Assembly (NCBI RefSeq): GCF_004791695.1
Contig: NZ_SRSO01000005.1
Span: forward strand, 124,001 to 188,000
DNA from: Flavivirga rizhaonensis
GTDB lineage: Bacteria; Bacteroidota; Bacteroidia; Flavobacteriales; Flavobacteriaceae
Reading direction: 5' to 3'
DNA: 64,000 bases
The notes under the pieces are model-generated. The model had not been told where the DNA came from. It saw only the letters and a program-made list of their open reading frames with translations, and did not search any database. Positions 8,308-18,311 of the stretch are shown in pieces. The position numbers and the translations under genes are program-made. Numbering within the stretch: the first letter of the stretch is position 1; the number at the start of each line of letters is the position of its first letter.

Positions 8308-8504
8308 GGAAACTTATTCTGTTTTGTCACATTGAGCATTATCAAAATATAAAATGTATTTTATATTGAAGATACCTGGCGAAGCTTAACGAAATGCTAT
8401 TAAAAACTATATAGTTCAATAATGGCTTCGACTTTAGTTTATACTGAGCATAGCCGAAGTACTCAGACTGACATTTCAATCTTAACTCTTAATGACATTG
8501 GGCT
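8287..8504. repeat. MITE-like element with about 22-bp inverted ends
   Basis: The left end contains CCCAATGTCATTAAG then TTAAG. The right end contains CTTAACTCTTAATGACATT followed by GGG, its reverse complement apart from a 2-base gap. Internal sequences (TGTCACATTGAGC near 8324 and GACTGACATTTCAAT near 8466) form a second imperfect inverted pair. No coding capacity is seen inside. It is best explained as a small non-autonomous or palindromic dispersed repeat. Confidence 0.5.
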
Positions 8505-8857
8505 GGAGGCAGAGCCATAGAGCTATCGCTGGTTTCATTTTTACCTTTTGAGTCCCAAAACTGGAATTCTGTATTTTACCTCTCCCGAAACTGCCAAAAA
8601 AGGAAGTTCTGACCTATCCAAAGCAACACTGTAATTAGAAACGCAATACATCGAGGAATTCTTTAAGTTAAAAAACATGTGTTTTCTTTAAAATGAGATT
8701 ATTAGAATTTCACATAAATCCTTCTAATACAAATGCTTATCCTTTAAAAATAAATTTCATTACAGATATTTGTATTGTTAATAAACCATTCGATTATAAA
8801 TGATTGCATTATTAACAAATAAAACGACTAAAAATCACATTAAAACAAACTTATATT

Positions 8858-10342
8858 ATGATGAAATATTCTCCCTTAAAAAATTGTACCATAACAAAAA
8901 ATAAGTTGATTGCCCTAGGTCTGACTTTTATTTTTGTAATAGGCTTATCTACAAAAATGTCTGCTCAAGGATCTATTGGGAATAAAACGGCATCAGTTAA
9001 TGGTAATAGTATACCGTTCTTTAAAAATAATGTAACTAAAACTAGTTATGATAAAACTTATACACCTAGTACAGCTACAACTAATGGTATTAATTCTGAT
9101 ATTAATAATTTATTTGGAAGAGCAAATGGGGCAGTACTCTTATTTAAAAAAGGAACATATACTTTAGGGGAAATTAAATTAAAATCAAAAATTCGTATTG
9201 AAGTTGAGGCTGGCGTTACTTTTAAAATAGATAGAAGCGGTGGAAATAGTACTTTATTTAATTTTGGAAGAAACACAAGAAACAATAACAACGACAACGA
9301 TGTTATAAAAGATGTTGAAATTAGAGGTATTGGGGGCAACAAAAGAAACCAATGGTTTAAAATTGACTTAAGTAATTTTAATAAAGCACAATCTGCATCA
9401 CCTTTTAAGGTGGCATTTGTAAATAACTTTGCTATTTCAAACTTCTTTATAAAAGATAAATACACAAAAAACCCTTCTGTATTTATTATAGCAGATAGTA
9501 AATTTAGTGGAGGAAGTTATGATTTAACAACATTCCATAGAATTCCACAAAATGGCGTAATTCATAATGGATATGCTCAAAATATTGCAACTGGTTATGC
9601 CACAGCCCAAATTTATAGTGGTCGTAAAATTTACTTTAAAAATATTTCTGGTAAAAAAGGAATTACTATTCGTTTAGAGCCAGGTAGCGGTAAAGGATTT
9701 GATGATTTAAACAAAGTACCTAACCAAACAATAGGTAATATTGAAGATGTATTGTTAGACAACATCAATAATGACTCTGGTTTTGCATCATTATTTATCA
9801 AGCCCCACACTAAATTATGCAAGAACATTGAAGGTAAAAAAATTAAAGCTAAAAATAGTTTAAGTGCATTATATGTGGCTTCTGCTTCATTAACACCTCT
9901 AAGTAGAAGAGGAACTTTTACTAATACTAGAATTTCTAATATAGAATTAAGACAAACAAATTCTAATAACAATAATGATTATCCTGCAGATACAGGTTTA
10001 GAAGGCTTTAATTATGCACACCCAGATTTTAGAGCATTAATGCAAGGTAAAAGAAATGCAGATTCTCCTAAAAAGCCCATTTTAACTTACGTTTCTAAAG
10101 ATGCTGGTGGAGAAAGATGGACACAATGGCCTATTGCTCCTGTAATTTATGCTGCTGCTTTTTCTAAAACGAAATTAAATGCACCTGGACAAAACATAAG
10201 TGGTAGATATAGAATTACTATTAATGAAGCTAATATTACTAAAGTAGGTTCAGACCTAAGTAGCCAACCCAAGGTGATATATAGAGGAGAAGCGGTAAAG
10301 CTTGTAGATGGAAATACATTTACATCATATATCAATAAATAA
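8858..10342 (+). CDS. Secreted beta-helix protein resembling GH82 iota-carrageenase
   Basis: 494 residues, signal peptide ending near residue 36 (KMSAQ). Repeated short strands rich in Asn, Gly and Ile (residues about 75-370) indicate a right-handed parallel beta-helix. Compared from memory with the Alteromonas GH82 iota-carrageenase, the order of strands and several blocks agree: the GAVLLFKKGTYTLGEIKLKS start of the helix, NGVIHNGYAQ, AQIYSG, IRLEPGSG and IKPHTKL. On that alignment the functional Gln, Glu and His correspond to Gln251, Glu274 and His317, but the second catalytic acid (Asp247 there) corresponds to Gly276. Activity on carrageenan is therefore uncertain. There is no T9SS sorting domain at the C-terminus. 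The next gene, 30 bases on, is probably co-transcribed. Confidence 0.55.
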   Translation: MMKYSPLKNCTITKNKLIALGLTFIFVIGLSTKMSAQGSIGNKTASVNGNSIPFFKNNVTKTSYDKTYTPSTATTNGINSDINNLFGRANGAVLLFKKGTYTLGEIKLKSKIRIEVEAGVTFKIDRSGGNSTLFNFGRNTRNNNNDNDVIKDVEIRGIGGNKRNQWFKIDLSNFNKAQSASPFKVAFVNNFAISNFFIKDKYTKNPSVFIIADSKFSGGSYDLTTFHRIPQNGVIHNGYAQNIATGYATAQIYSGRKIYFKNISGKKGITIRLEPGSGKGFDDLNKVPNQTIGNIEDVLLDNINNDSGFASLFIKPHTKLCKNIEGKKIKAKNSLSALYVASASLTPLSRRGTFTNTRISNIELRQTNSNNNNDYPADTGLEGFNYAHPDFRALMQGKRNADSPKKPILTYVSKDAGGERWTQWPIAPVIYAAAFSKTKLNAPGQNISGRYRITINEANITKVGSDLSSQPKVIYRGEAVKLVDGNTFTSYINK

Positions 10343-10372
10343 TAACAACTTAACTTTATATTATACATTCTA

Positions 10373-11128
10373 ATGAAAAATATTATAACAACACTATTAG
10401 CTGGATTAACTCTAACATTTACTGCTTACGCACAGGAATCTTCTGCTATAGGAAATAAAGATATCTCTAACTTAGATACAGAGGTGAACTCAAATTCAAA
10501 TTATCTAGTTGGTATTAAGATTCATAATGATACTCAAAGTGAAATAAATACGATTGGTTTAGTAGGAAACAATACTAAAAGTGGTGTTCAATTATCTTTA
10601 TATAGAGATAACAATGGCAAACCAGGGCAATTAATAGTAGCTTCCGAAAAGGGATATGTTGGAGATGGCGAAACCGCTTTGGCTATTAAGCCTACACAAA
10701 TTGAAGCTGGAGACTATTGGATTATGGCCATTTACGAAGAAACAGGGCACCATGTTTATAGTCAGCAATATGCTGATGGTCAAGAAGTATATTATACAAA
10801 CTTAGCTTATGGAAGTGATATACCAAATGATGCTAGTACCTTTGAAAACTATACAGGACATGAATTTGCTTATTACATAGAAAACGCTGTTGAGGATAGT
10901 ATTAGTAAAAGTACAATTAATGTTTATCAAAACTCATCAACAGATACTATTCGTATTTTAAATTCTAAAGAAAATTACGAAGTAAAGATTTATGACTTTT
11001 CTGGAACTTTAGTAAGAAGCTTGAATGTAACTTCTAAAGAAACTGAATTGAATATTTCAGGTTTAAATCCTGGAATGTACGTTGTTTCTTTTGATGGAAA
11101 AATAGCTAAAAAAATAGCGATAAATTAA
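10373..11128 (+). CDS. Secreted protein with type IX secretion (type A) sorting domain
   Basis: 251 residues: signal peptide (ending YAQ near residue 21), a beta-rich middle region of unknown function (about 25-175), and a C-terminal T9SS type A sorting domain (about 180-251). The sorting domain has the usual pattern: YEVKIYDFSGTLVRSLNV, then LNISGLNPGMYVVSFDGKIA and a basic end. Such proteins cross the outer membrane by the type IX system and are released or anchored. It follows the GH82-like gene by 30 bases on the same strand, so a shared role in external polysaccharide use is plausible but inferred. Confidence 0.8.
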   Translation: MKNIITTLLAGLTLTFTAYAQESSAIGNKDISNLDTEVNSNSNYLVGIKIHNDTQSEINTIGLVGNNTKSGVQLSLYRDNNGKPGQLIVASEKGYVGDGETALAIKPTQIEAGDYWIMAIYEETGHHVYSQQYADGQEVYYTNLAYGSDIPNDASTFENYTGHEFAYYIENAVEDSISKSTINVYQNSSTDTIRILNSKENYEVKIYDFSGTLVRSLNVTSKETELNISGLNPGMYVVSFDGKIAKKIAIN

Positions 11129-11150
11129 ATAATAAGTTGGTTTAATCGTT

Positions 11151-11291
11151 ATAAAGAGGCTGTCTAAAAAGTGTCATTCTGAATGGAATGAAGAATCTCT
11201 TTAAAATATATGACTCTGATTATGAGTGAAATAAGATTCTTCGCGTTGCTCTGAATGACAAGATTAACCACTTTTCAGACAGCCTCTTTAT
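11151..11291. repeat. 141-bp imperfect palindrome (MITE-like, possible bidirectional terminator)
   Basis: The ends are inverted copies: ATAAAGAGGCTGTCTAAAAA at 11151-11170, and the matching CACTTTTCAGACAGCCTC and following bases to 11291. An inner pair (TGTCATTC ... GAAGAATCT near 11173-11199, and its inverse near 11234-11260) extends the stem. It fills the gap between the convergent T9SS-cargo and OmpA-like genes, where it could end transcription from both sides. Confidence 0.7.
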
Positions 11292-11302
11292 ATTTTTCAA
11301 TA

Positions 11303-12160
11303 CTATATGTCTTCATTAGAAGCCATTAAAGCGAAAAACTTATCAATATTTGGTAGAATCACAATACGCGTTCTTCTGTTTCTGGCTCTACTTTTAGCAG
11401 TTTTATTATCTGTAAGTGGTTGAAAACTACTTCTACCTGCTGCTATCATTTTTTCAGGTGTTACTTTAAATTTATTTTGCAATTTTCTAACTACTGATGT
11501 TGCTCTTAAAACACTCAAATCCCAATTATCTGATACTTTTTCTGTGTTAATACTTCTTGAATCTGTATGACCTTCAACCATTACTTCTAAGCTTTCTTCT
11601 GAGTTTATAACATCAGCTATTTTTTGCAAAATCGTATTTGCTTTAGAGCTTACATGATAACTTCCACTATTAAATAGCATCTTATCTGAAATAGAAATCA
11701 TAACAACAGTTTCGTTAATATTGACAGCAATATCGTCATCTTCTTTAAGACTACTTGTTTGTATCGTTTTTTCTAAGTTATAAGCTATTGCCAAATTCAT
11801 AGAATCTTTAAGCGTTTTAGCTTGACTTAACTTTCCTGTATCGACATTAGCTAAGGTAGCTCGCATTTTTGCTTTAGCATCATTAGAAATTACGCTACCA
11901 TTATCTGTAACATTTAGTTTAGAATTATTTTCTTTAGTAAGTGTACCGACATCTTCTTTTAAAGATGCTATTTTAGAATTATATGTATCAACTCTAGCTT
12001 GGATTTTTTCAAATTTAGCTTCTAACTCTTCTTTAGCTACTCTAGTTTTTGTTAATTCACTTGTAATTTGACCTTTTTCTTCTTCTAAAGCAATATATTT
12101 CTTCTTTGAAACACAAGAAAAAACTAGGGCTACCAATAATAACATTGAAATTTTTTTCAT
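11303..12160 (-). CDS. OmpA-family lipoprotein
   Basis: 285 residues. Lipoprotein signal with Val-Phe-Ser-Cys at 13-16, a coiled-coil segment at about 22-75, and a C-terminal OmpA-like peptidoglycan-binding domain at about 150-270. The domain shows the hallmark MVEGHTDSRSI, the LSVLRATSVV helix and ARNRRTRIVI. Proteins of this build tether the outer membrane to peptidoglycan; here the anchor would be a lipid instead of a beta-barrel. It is monocistronic, with the 141-bp palindrome downstream and about 200 bases of plain AT-rich sequence upstream before the atp terminator. Confidence 0.85.
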   Translation of the reverse strand: MKKISMLLLVALVFSCVSKKKYIALEEEKGQITSELTKTRVAKEELEAKFEKIQARVDTYNSKIASLKEDVGTLTKENNSKLNVTDNGSVISNDAKAKMRATLANVDTGKLSQAKTLKDSMNLAIAYNLEKTIQTSSLKEDDDIAVNINETVVMISISDKMLFNSGSYHVSSKANTILQKIADVINSEESLEVMVEGHTDSRSINTEKVSDNWDLSVLRATSVVRKLQNKFKVTPEKMIAAGRSSFQPLTDNKTAKSRARNRRTRIVILPNIDKFFALMASNEDI

Positions 12161-12740
12161 AATAATACTAACATTTAATTTAAAACATTTACGAGATAGA
12201 CTTAATTATAGACGTTGAAACTGTTATTTATTTTGAATTATTCTGTTTTTTATCGATATCAAAACCAGCTCTATTTTAAAATTGACTCCACAAAAAAAGA
12301 TTTCCCGAAAAAAGGTATGATACACCTCAATCATCATCTTAAAATGTTACATGAAAATTTAAAAAATAAAAAAGCCTCACAAACATGAGGCTTTACATTT
12401 AAGACCCTTCAACTGCAGTCAGGGTAAATGTTTACTATTTGATATTTTGTATTTTATAATTTGGCTTCGTCTAATTGTTCAACGCTTCCGATTTATTTGA
12501 ACATTTGACTTCGTTCTCCTCAGCCTAATTGTTCAACGCTTCCGCTCTATTTGAACATTTGACTTCGTTCCTCTCAGCCTAATTGTTCAACGCTTCCGCT
12601 CTATTTGAACATTTGACTTCGTTCCTCTCAGCCTAATTGTTCAACGCTTCCGATTTATTTGAACATTTGACTTCGTTCCTCTCAGCCTAATTGTTCAACG
12701 CTTCCGATCTATTTGAACATTTGACTTCGTTCCTCTCAGC
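12161..12740. other. 580-bp non-coding region: atp terminator and tandem array
   Basis: 12161-12360 is AT-rich with nothing recognisable beyond the 5' region of the OmpA-like gene. 12361-12394 is the terminator of the atp operon, and 12474-12740 is the 54-bp tandem array. Confidence 0.7.
12361..12394 (-). terminator. Intrinsic terminator of the atp operon
   Basis: A perfect 9-bp stem (AAAGCCTCA at 12371-12379, TGAGGCTTT at 12386-12394) with a 6-base loop is followed on the minus strand by a T-rich tract (the A-run at 12361-12373). It lies about 350 bases past the atpG stop, so the 54-bp array is inside the transcript. Confidence 0.8.
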
Positions 12741-12760
12741 CTAATTGTTCAACGCTTCCG
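12474..12760. repeat. 54-bp tandem repeat derived from the 3' end of atpG
   Basis: ATTGTTCAACGCTTCCG recurs at 12474, 12528, 12582, 12636, 12690 and 12744, exactly 54 bases apart. The last copy is the true end of atpG, and five further copies follow its stop. 54 is a multiple of three, so each copy stays in the atpG frame and ends in the same TAG. Copies differ at only a few bases. There are no unique spacers, so it is not CRISPR. Confidence 0.95.
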
Positions 12761-13601
12761 CTCCACCAACAATTTCAAGGATTTCATTAGTAATTGCTGC
12801 TTGACGTGCTTTATTATAAGTTAATTTAAGTTGGTCTCTTAATTCTGTAGCATTATCTGTTGCTTTGTGCATAGCTGTCATACGTGCTCCGTGTTCACTT
12901 GCAAAAGAATCTCTAACACCTTTATACAGTTGTGTTTTTAACGACTTAGGTATAAGTTGTTCTACAATCTCTACTTTAGATGGCTCAAAAATGTAATCTG
13001 CATTATTATTTGCATCACCCTCAACAGGAACAATTGGCAAAAACTGTTCTGTCATTACAATTTGAGTCGCTGCATTTTTAAACTTATTATAAACGATTTC
13101 AATTTTATCAAACTCGCCTGAAACAAATTTATCCATTAATAACTCAGCAATAGCTGCAACATTATCAAAAGTTAAATCTTCAAAAACATCACTTTTATTA
13201 GCTATAACTCTTCCTTGTTTAGCGAAAGCATCATTCGATTTCTTTCCTATAGCTACAACAGACACATTCTTATCTGCATAAACAGTATCTATCAAATTTT
13301 GCGTTTGTTTAATAATGTTTGAATTAAAAGCACCACATAAACCTCTATTAGAAGTGATTGGAACTATTAATACGTTTTTCACTTCGCGCTGTGTTGCATA
13401 TTTACTTCCAGAATCTGCATCTAAAGTCGCACTTAAGCTTTGTAAAAGCTCCGTTAACTTATCTGCATAAGGACGCATAGCGGTAATAGCATCTTGTGCT
13501 TTCTTTAACTTCGCAGCAGACACCATTTTCATGGCACTGGTAATCTGCATCGTTGAAGATACCGATGATATTCTGTTACGTATTTCTTTTAAGTTTGCCA
13601 T
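12741..13601 (-). CDS. atpG: ATP synthase F1 subunit gamma
   Basis: 286 residues from ATG at 13601 (MANLKEIRNRI); an in-frame GTG three codons upstream is less likely. It is the central shaft of F1, turning inside the alpha/beta ring to couple proton flow to ATP synthesis. The conserved N-terminal coiled-coil helix (KEIRNRISSVSSTMQITSAM) and C-terminal helix (QAAITNEILEIVGG) are both clear. It is the last gene of atpBEFHAG. The final codons (AEALNN and stop) are the template of the 54-bp tandem array directly downstream. Confidence 0.97.
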   Translation of the reverse strand: MANLKEIRNRISSVSSTMQITSAMKMVSAAKLKKAQDAITAMRPYADKLTELLQSLSATLDADSGSKYATQREVKNVLIVPITSNRGLCGAFNSNIIKQTQNLIDTVYADKNVSVVAIGKKSNDAFAKQGRVIANKSDVFEDLTFDNVAAIAELLMDKFVSGEFDKIEIVYNKFKNAATQIVMTEQFLPIVPVEGDANNNADYIFEPSKVEIVEQLIPKSLKTQLYKGVRDSFASEHGARMTAMHKATDNATELRDQLKLTYNKARQAAITNEILEIVGGAEALNN

Positions 13602-13614
13602 TGGCCACACCTAA

Positions 13615-13694
13615 CCTCCCGAAAGGGAAGGGATTTTTATTAGTTGTATTTAATAATATTTAGATCCTCCATATAACTCCTCCTTTTGGGGAGG
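13615..13694. repeat. Two short palindromes in the atpA-atpG gap
   Basis: CCTCCCGAAAGGGAAG (13615-13630) and CCTCCTTTTGGGGAGG (13679-13694) can each form a small hairpin in the 94-base gap between atpA and atpG. Both resemble the stem near dut and look like dispersed intergenic repeats. Confidence 0.5.
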
Positions 13695-13704
13695 CTGGGA
13701 AGGG

Positions 13705-15282
13705 CTATCTATACTTTCCTGATAAATCTTTTGCTACAGTTGTTAATGTATCTGTAACTTCATCAGTTAATTTACCTGCTTTTAATGTACTGAGTACATC
13801 TGCATGTTTTGCTTTTAAGAATTCAATAAAATCTCTTTCGAATTCTTTTACTTTTTCAACAGGTACATCTTTTAATAAATTTTTAGAACCTGCATAAATA
13901 ATAGCAACTTGATCTTCAACCGTAAATGGATCATTTTGAGCTTGTTTTAAGATCTCTACGTTACGTTTACCTTTTTCAATTACATTTAAAGTAACTGCAT
14001 CTAAATCTGATCCAAACTTAGCAAATGCTTCCAATTCACGGAATTGTGCCTGATCTAATTTTAAAGTACCTGCTACTTTTTTCATTGATTTAATCTGCGC
14101 ATTACCACCTACACGAGATACCGAGATACCTACGTTAATAGCTGGACGAACACCAGAGTTAAATAAATCTCCATCTAAGAAGATCTGTCCATCTGTAATA
14201 GAAATTACATTTGTTGGGATATATGCAGAAACGTCACCTGCTTGTGTTTCAATAATTGGTAAAGCTGTTAAAGAACCACCACCTTTCACTAATGGTTTTA
14301 ATGAATCAGGAAGGTCGTTCATGTCTTTAGCAATATCATCATCATTGATCACTTTTGCAGAACGTTCTAATAATCTAGAGTGTAAATAGAATACATCACC
14401 TGGATACGCCTCACGTCCTGGTGGACGACGTAATAATAAAGATACCTCACGGTAAGCAACCGCTTGTTTAGATAAATCGTCATAGATAATTAAAGCAGGA
14501 CGTCCAGTATCTCTAAAATACTCACCAATTGCAGCACCTGCAAACGGAGCATACACTTGCATTGGTGCAGGATCTGATGCATTTGCAGCAACTATTGTTG
14601 TATATGCTAAAGCACCTTTTTCTTCTAGTGTTTTAGCAATTAAAGCCACAGTAGATGCTTTTTGTCCAACTGCAACATATATACAAAATACAGGCTCACC
14701 TGCATCGTAAAATTCTTTTTGATTTAAGATAGTATCGATACAAACTGCTGTTTTACCAGTTTGACGGTCACCAATAACCAACTCACGTTGTCCACGACCT
14801 ACAGGAATCATTGCATCAATAGATTTGATACCTGTTTGTAAAGGCTCTGTTACAGGCTCACGGAAAATAACACCAGGAGCTTTACGCTCTAAAGGCATTT
14901 CGTAAGTCTCTCCAGTTATAGATCCTTTACCATCAATAGGATTTCCTAAAGTATCTACAACACGTCCAACAATACCTTCACCAACATTAATAGAAGCAAT
15001 ACGTCCAGTACGTTTTACAGTAGATCCTTCTCTAACTCCTACAGAAGCACCTAATAATACGATACCTACATTATCTTCTTCAAGGTTAAGTACAATACCT
15101 TCTAATCCACCATCGAATTCTACTAACTCCCCATATTGAGCGTTAGCCAATCCGTAAGCACGTACAATACCATCACCTACTGTTAATACTGTTCCAACTT
15201 CATCTAATGAAGCCCCTGCTTCAAAACCTGAAAGTTGTTGTTTTAAGATTGCTGATATTTCAGCTGGTTTTACTTCTGCCAT
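13705..15282 (-). CDS. atpA: ATP synthase F1 subunit alpha
   Basis: 525 residues from ATG at 15282 ([13 protein letters not shown]). An in-frame TTG ten codons upstream lies in a repeat and is not favoured. The alpha subunit holds the non-catalytic nucleotide sites of F1. Visible are the Walker A loop [10 protein letters not shown], the alpha signature [14 protein letters not shown], and [16 protein letters not shown]. Full length. It sits between atpH and atpG. The partner beta gene (atpD) is not in the window. Confidence 0.98.
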   Translation of the reverse strand: MAEVKPAEISAILKQQLSGFEAGASLDEVGTVLTVGDGIVRAYGLANAQYGELVEFDGGLEGIVLNLEEDNVGIVLLGASVGVREGSTVKRTGRIASINVGEGIVGRVVDTLGNPIDGKGSITGETYEMPLERKAPGVIFREPVTEPLQTGIKSIDAMIPVGRGQRELVIGDRQTGKTAVCIDTILNQKEFYDAGEPVFCIYVAVGQKASTVALIAKTLEEKGALAYTTIVAANASDPAPMQVYAPFAGAAIGEYFRDTGRPALIIYDDLSKQAVAYREVSLLLRRPPGREAYPGDVFYLHSRLLERSAKVINDDDIAKDMNDLPDSLKPLVKGGGSLTALPIIETQAGDVSAYIPTNVISITDGQIFLDGDLFNSGVRPAINVGISVSRVGGNAQIKSMKKVAGTLKLDQAQFRELEAFAKFGSDLDAVTLNVIEKGKRNVEILKQAQNDPFTVEDQVAIIYAGSKNLLKDVPVEKVKEFERDFIEFLKAKHADVLSTLKAGKLTDEVTDTLTTVAKDLSGKYR

Positions 15283-15300
15283 CTTATATTGTTTATTTTG

Positions 15301-15322
15301 ACCCTTTGTCAAGCTCAGGGCA
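15301..15322. repeat. Imperfect palindrome between atpH and atpA
   Basis: CCCTTTGTCAAGCTCAGGG lies in the gap between the atpH stop and the atpA start. It resembles common flavobacterial intergenic palindromes, and may affect spacing or mRNA stability within the operon. Confidence 0.5.
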
Positions 15323-15325
15323 AGT

Positions 15326-15862
15326 TTAATTTAATGTAAATTCTCTTTTTAATTTGTTTAGTTGATTTGCAATACTCGCATTGTATTGTATATCTCCTAT
15401 TCGTAAAATGAAACCACCTAAAATGCTTTCATCTATAATGTTTTTTACTTCAACATTTTTACCAGTAAGTTCTTTCGCTTTTGCCAGAACTTTCTTTTCT
15501 AAATCCGCTGTTAAAGCAACTGCTGTTGTAACTGTTGCAAGTTCAATGCCTTTTGATTGATCAAATAATTGATTATATTTTAAAGCAACATGCCCTAAAA
15601 TATCAATTCTATTATTATTAACTAGGGTATCTATTAAGCTTAAGGTTGTTTTATCAGACTTTTTAAATACTTCTAATAAAACAGCTTTTTTTACTGAAGA
15701 ACTGATTACAGGACTTTGAAGTGTTTCACTTAAGTCTTTACTTTCTGCAATAGTATCAGCAATTAACTTCATATCGTTATTTACAGCCTCAGCTGCTTTT
15801 TGATCTGATGCTAAGCTTAATACTGCCTTTGCGTAACGTATTGCTGCTCTTGCTCCTGCCAT
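15326..15862 (-). CDS. atpH: ATP synthase F1 subunit delta
   Basis: 178 residues, the usual length for the delta/OSCP subunit that clamps the peripheral stalk to the top of F1. An N-terminal helical domain starts at [14 protein letters not shown], and the C-terminal conserved segment is [20 protein letters not shown]. The start codon overlaps the atpF stop by one base (15862), indicating translational coupling. Order atpF-atpH-atpA matches other bacteria. Confidence 0.95.
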   Translation of the reverse strand: MAGARAAIRYAKAVLSLASDQKAAEAVNNDMKLIADTIAESKDLSETLQSPVISSSVKKAVLLEVFKKSDKTTLSLIDTLVNNNRIDILGHVALKYNQLFDQSKGIELATVTTAVALTADLEKKVLAKAKELTGKNVEVKNIIDESILGGFILRIGDIQYNASIANQLNKLKREFTLN

Positions 15863-16362
15863 TATGCTTCTGTTAATGATTTTTCACCCAACATAGTTTC
15901 AACCAATTCTAATTGCTTGTCTTTGTTAGATAATTCTCCACGTACCACTTTTTCAGCTATTTCAATTGATAAACTTGCTACATGATTTTTAAGCTCAGCC
16001 ATAGCTGCCTTCTTTTCACCTTCTATAGCGGCTTGTGCTTGTTGAACTATTTTATTTGCTTGAGCCTGAGCCTCACCTTTAGCATCTTCAATCATTTTTG
16101 TCTTAATCTCACGAGCCTCTTTAAGCAAGGTTTCACGTTCTGCACGTGCTTCTTTTAAAATACGCTCATTGTCTGCTTGAAGATTTTCCATCTCTTTACG
16201 AGCATTTTCAGCAGATGCCAAAGCATTTTTAATCCCTTCTTCTCTATCGCTTACTGCGCCAAGAATAGGTTTCCAAGCAAACTTTTTTAAGATTAATAGT
16301 AAAAATATAAAAGTTAATGCTGTCCAAAAAATTAAACCAAAACCAGGAGTAACTAAATCCAT
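15862..16362 (-). CDS. atpF: ATP synthase Fo subunit b
   Basis: 166 residues: one N-terminal membrane helix (about 7-27) and a long charged helix (about 35-155) that dimerises as the peripheral stalk. Conserved ILKKFAWKPILGAVSDREEGI follows the membrane segment. It lies 73 bases downstream of atpE, and that gap holds a terminator-like hairpin (16391-16431). Its stop overlaps the atpH start. Confidence 0.95.
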   Translation of the reverse strand: MDLVTPGFGLIFWTALTFIFLLLILKKFAWKPILGAVSDREEGIKNALASAENARKEMENLQADNERILKEARAERETLLKEAREIKTKMIEDAKGEAQAQANKIVQQAQAAIEGEKKAAMAELKNHVASLSIEIAEKVVRGELSNKDKQLELVETMLGEKSLTEA

Positions 16363-16390
16363 TTCTATATTGTTATTTAATTAATTTTTA

Positions 16391-16431
16391 ATGAAAAAAT
16401 AAAAGTGCAACCAACCGTTACACTTTTATTC
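16391..16431 (-). promoter_or_regulatory. Terminator-like hairpin between atpE and atpF
   Basis: On the minus strand an 11-bp stem with one mismatch (AAAAGTGTAAC pairing with GTTGCACTTTT, loop of five) is followed directly by a T-rich tract (ATTTTTTC). It lies after the atpE stop (16436) and before atpF (16362). A partial terminator or RNA-stability element here would raise c-subunit mRNA relative to the genes after it, matching the high copy number of c per enzyme. The structure is seen; the function is inferred. Confidence 0.65.
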
Positions 16432-16435
16432 TTTT

Positions 16436-17781
<1,346 letters not shown>

Positions 17782-17819
17782 TCTGTGCTTATTAAAAATG
17801 CCCTGCTTTAAATTCCGTG

Positions 17820-17849
17820 CAAATGTACACACATTATATTAAATGACAA
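17820..17849 (-). promoter_or_regulatory. Promoter of atpBEFHAG
   Basis: On the minus strand, TTG (17849-17847), a 19-base spacer and TACATTTG (17827-17820) match the Bacteroidota sigma consensus TTG-N17-23-TAnnTTTG. Transcription would start near 17812, giving a leader of about 30 bases to the atpB ATG at 17781. Confidence 0.7.
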
Positions 17850-17908
17850 ACAATATTTATATGATTATTTAGTGTTTGTTCTTAGAAGAATAACTACTAC
17901 GCTTTCTA

Positions 17909-18307
17909 TTATTTTTTCTGAAGAAATGCCGTTAACGAGTAGACTTCGAAAAACAGATATAAAAAATAAGGAATAAAAAAATTAAAGACGTCTGCTTGCT
18001 TGTTTTCTTGATTTGACATTAAAAGAGGTAGCAAAAAAACTATGGCTAAAATCATTTTTAAAAACGTACTCACCATGAAAATATTAAATATCTCTGTTTT
18101 TCCATTTGAAAATTTATAATTGACAACCGAATACAATAGGAATGTTATTACAAGAAGAAATATATATACTTGCCATAAAGGGAAAAAGAAAATTACATCA
18201 CTTGCAAAATGATATAGTAAATAACTATGTATTGCATATAACAGTACGCTAATTATAGTTAACTGTATAAAAAAAGCTATTTGTCGTTTTTTAAAAACCT
18301 CATTCAT
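17909..18307 (-). CDS. Small membrane protein upstream of atpB (AtpI-like position)
   Basis: 132 residues from ATG at 18307 (MNEVFKKRQIAFF); an in-frame TTG nine codons upstream is less likely. It has four hydrophobic segments, a common layout of the AtpI-type proteins encoded beside ATP synthase genes. I see no diagnostic motif. The location between the AtpZ-like gene and atpB suggests a role in c-ring assembly or ion supply; this is inferred from position only. About 50 bases separate its stop from the atpB promoter. Confidence 0.6.
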   Translation of the reverse strand: MNEVFKKRQIAFFIQLTIISVLLYAIHSYLLYHFASDVIFFFPLWQVYIFLLVITFLLYSVVNYKFSNGKTEIFNIFMVSTFLKMILAIVFLLPLLMSNQENKQADVFNFFIPYFLYLFFEVYSLTAFLQKK

Positions 18308-18311
18308 ATTA

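Larger units (their letters stand above)
7908..8857. other. 950-bp non-coding region with gene remnants and an inverted repeat
   Basis: No intact gene is seen. It contains a possible sigma-factor tail (7996-8130, minus), an unidentified open fragment (8080-8307, plus) and a roughly 220-bp element with inverted ends (8287-8504). The remaining 8505-8857 holds only AT-rich sequence leading to the GH82-like gene. Confidence 0.6.

Noticed and set aside
9058..9972. Open frames on the minus strand under the GH82-like gene
   Set aside because: They are antisense shadows of a clear signal-peptide-bearing protein and are rich in Leu and Phe, as expected of antisense translation.
12474..12760. Regular 54-bp repeats as a CRISPR array
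   Set aside because: Whole units repeat with no unique spacers, and the unit is the end of atpG. No cas genes lie nearby.
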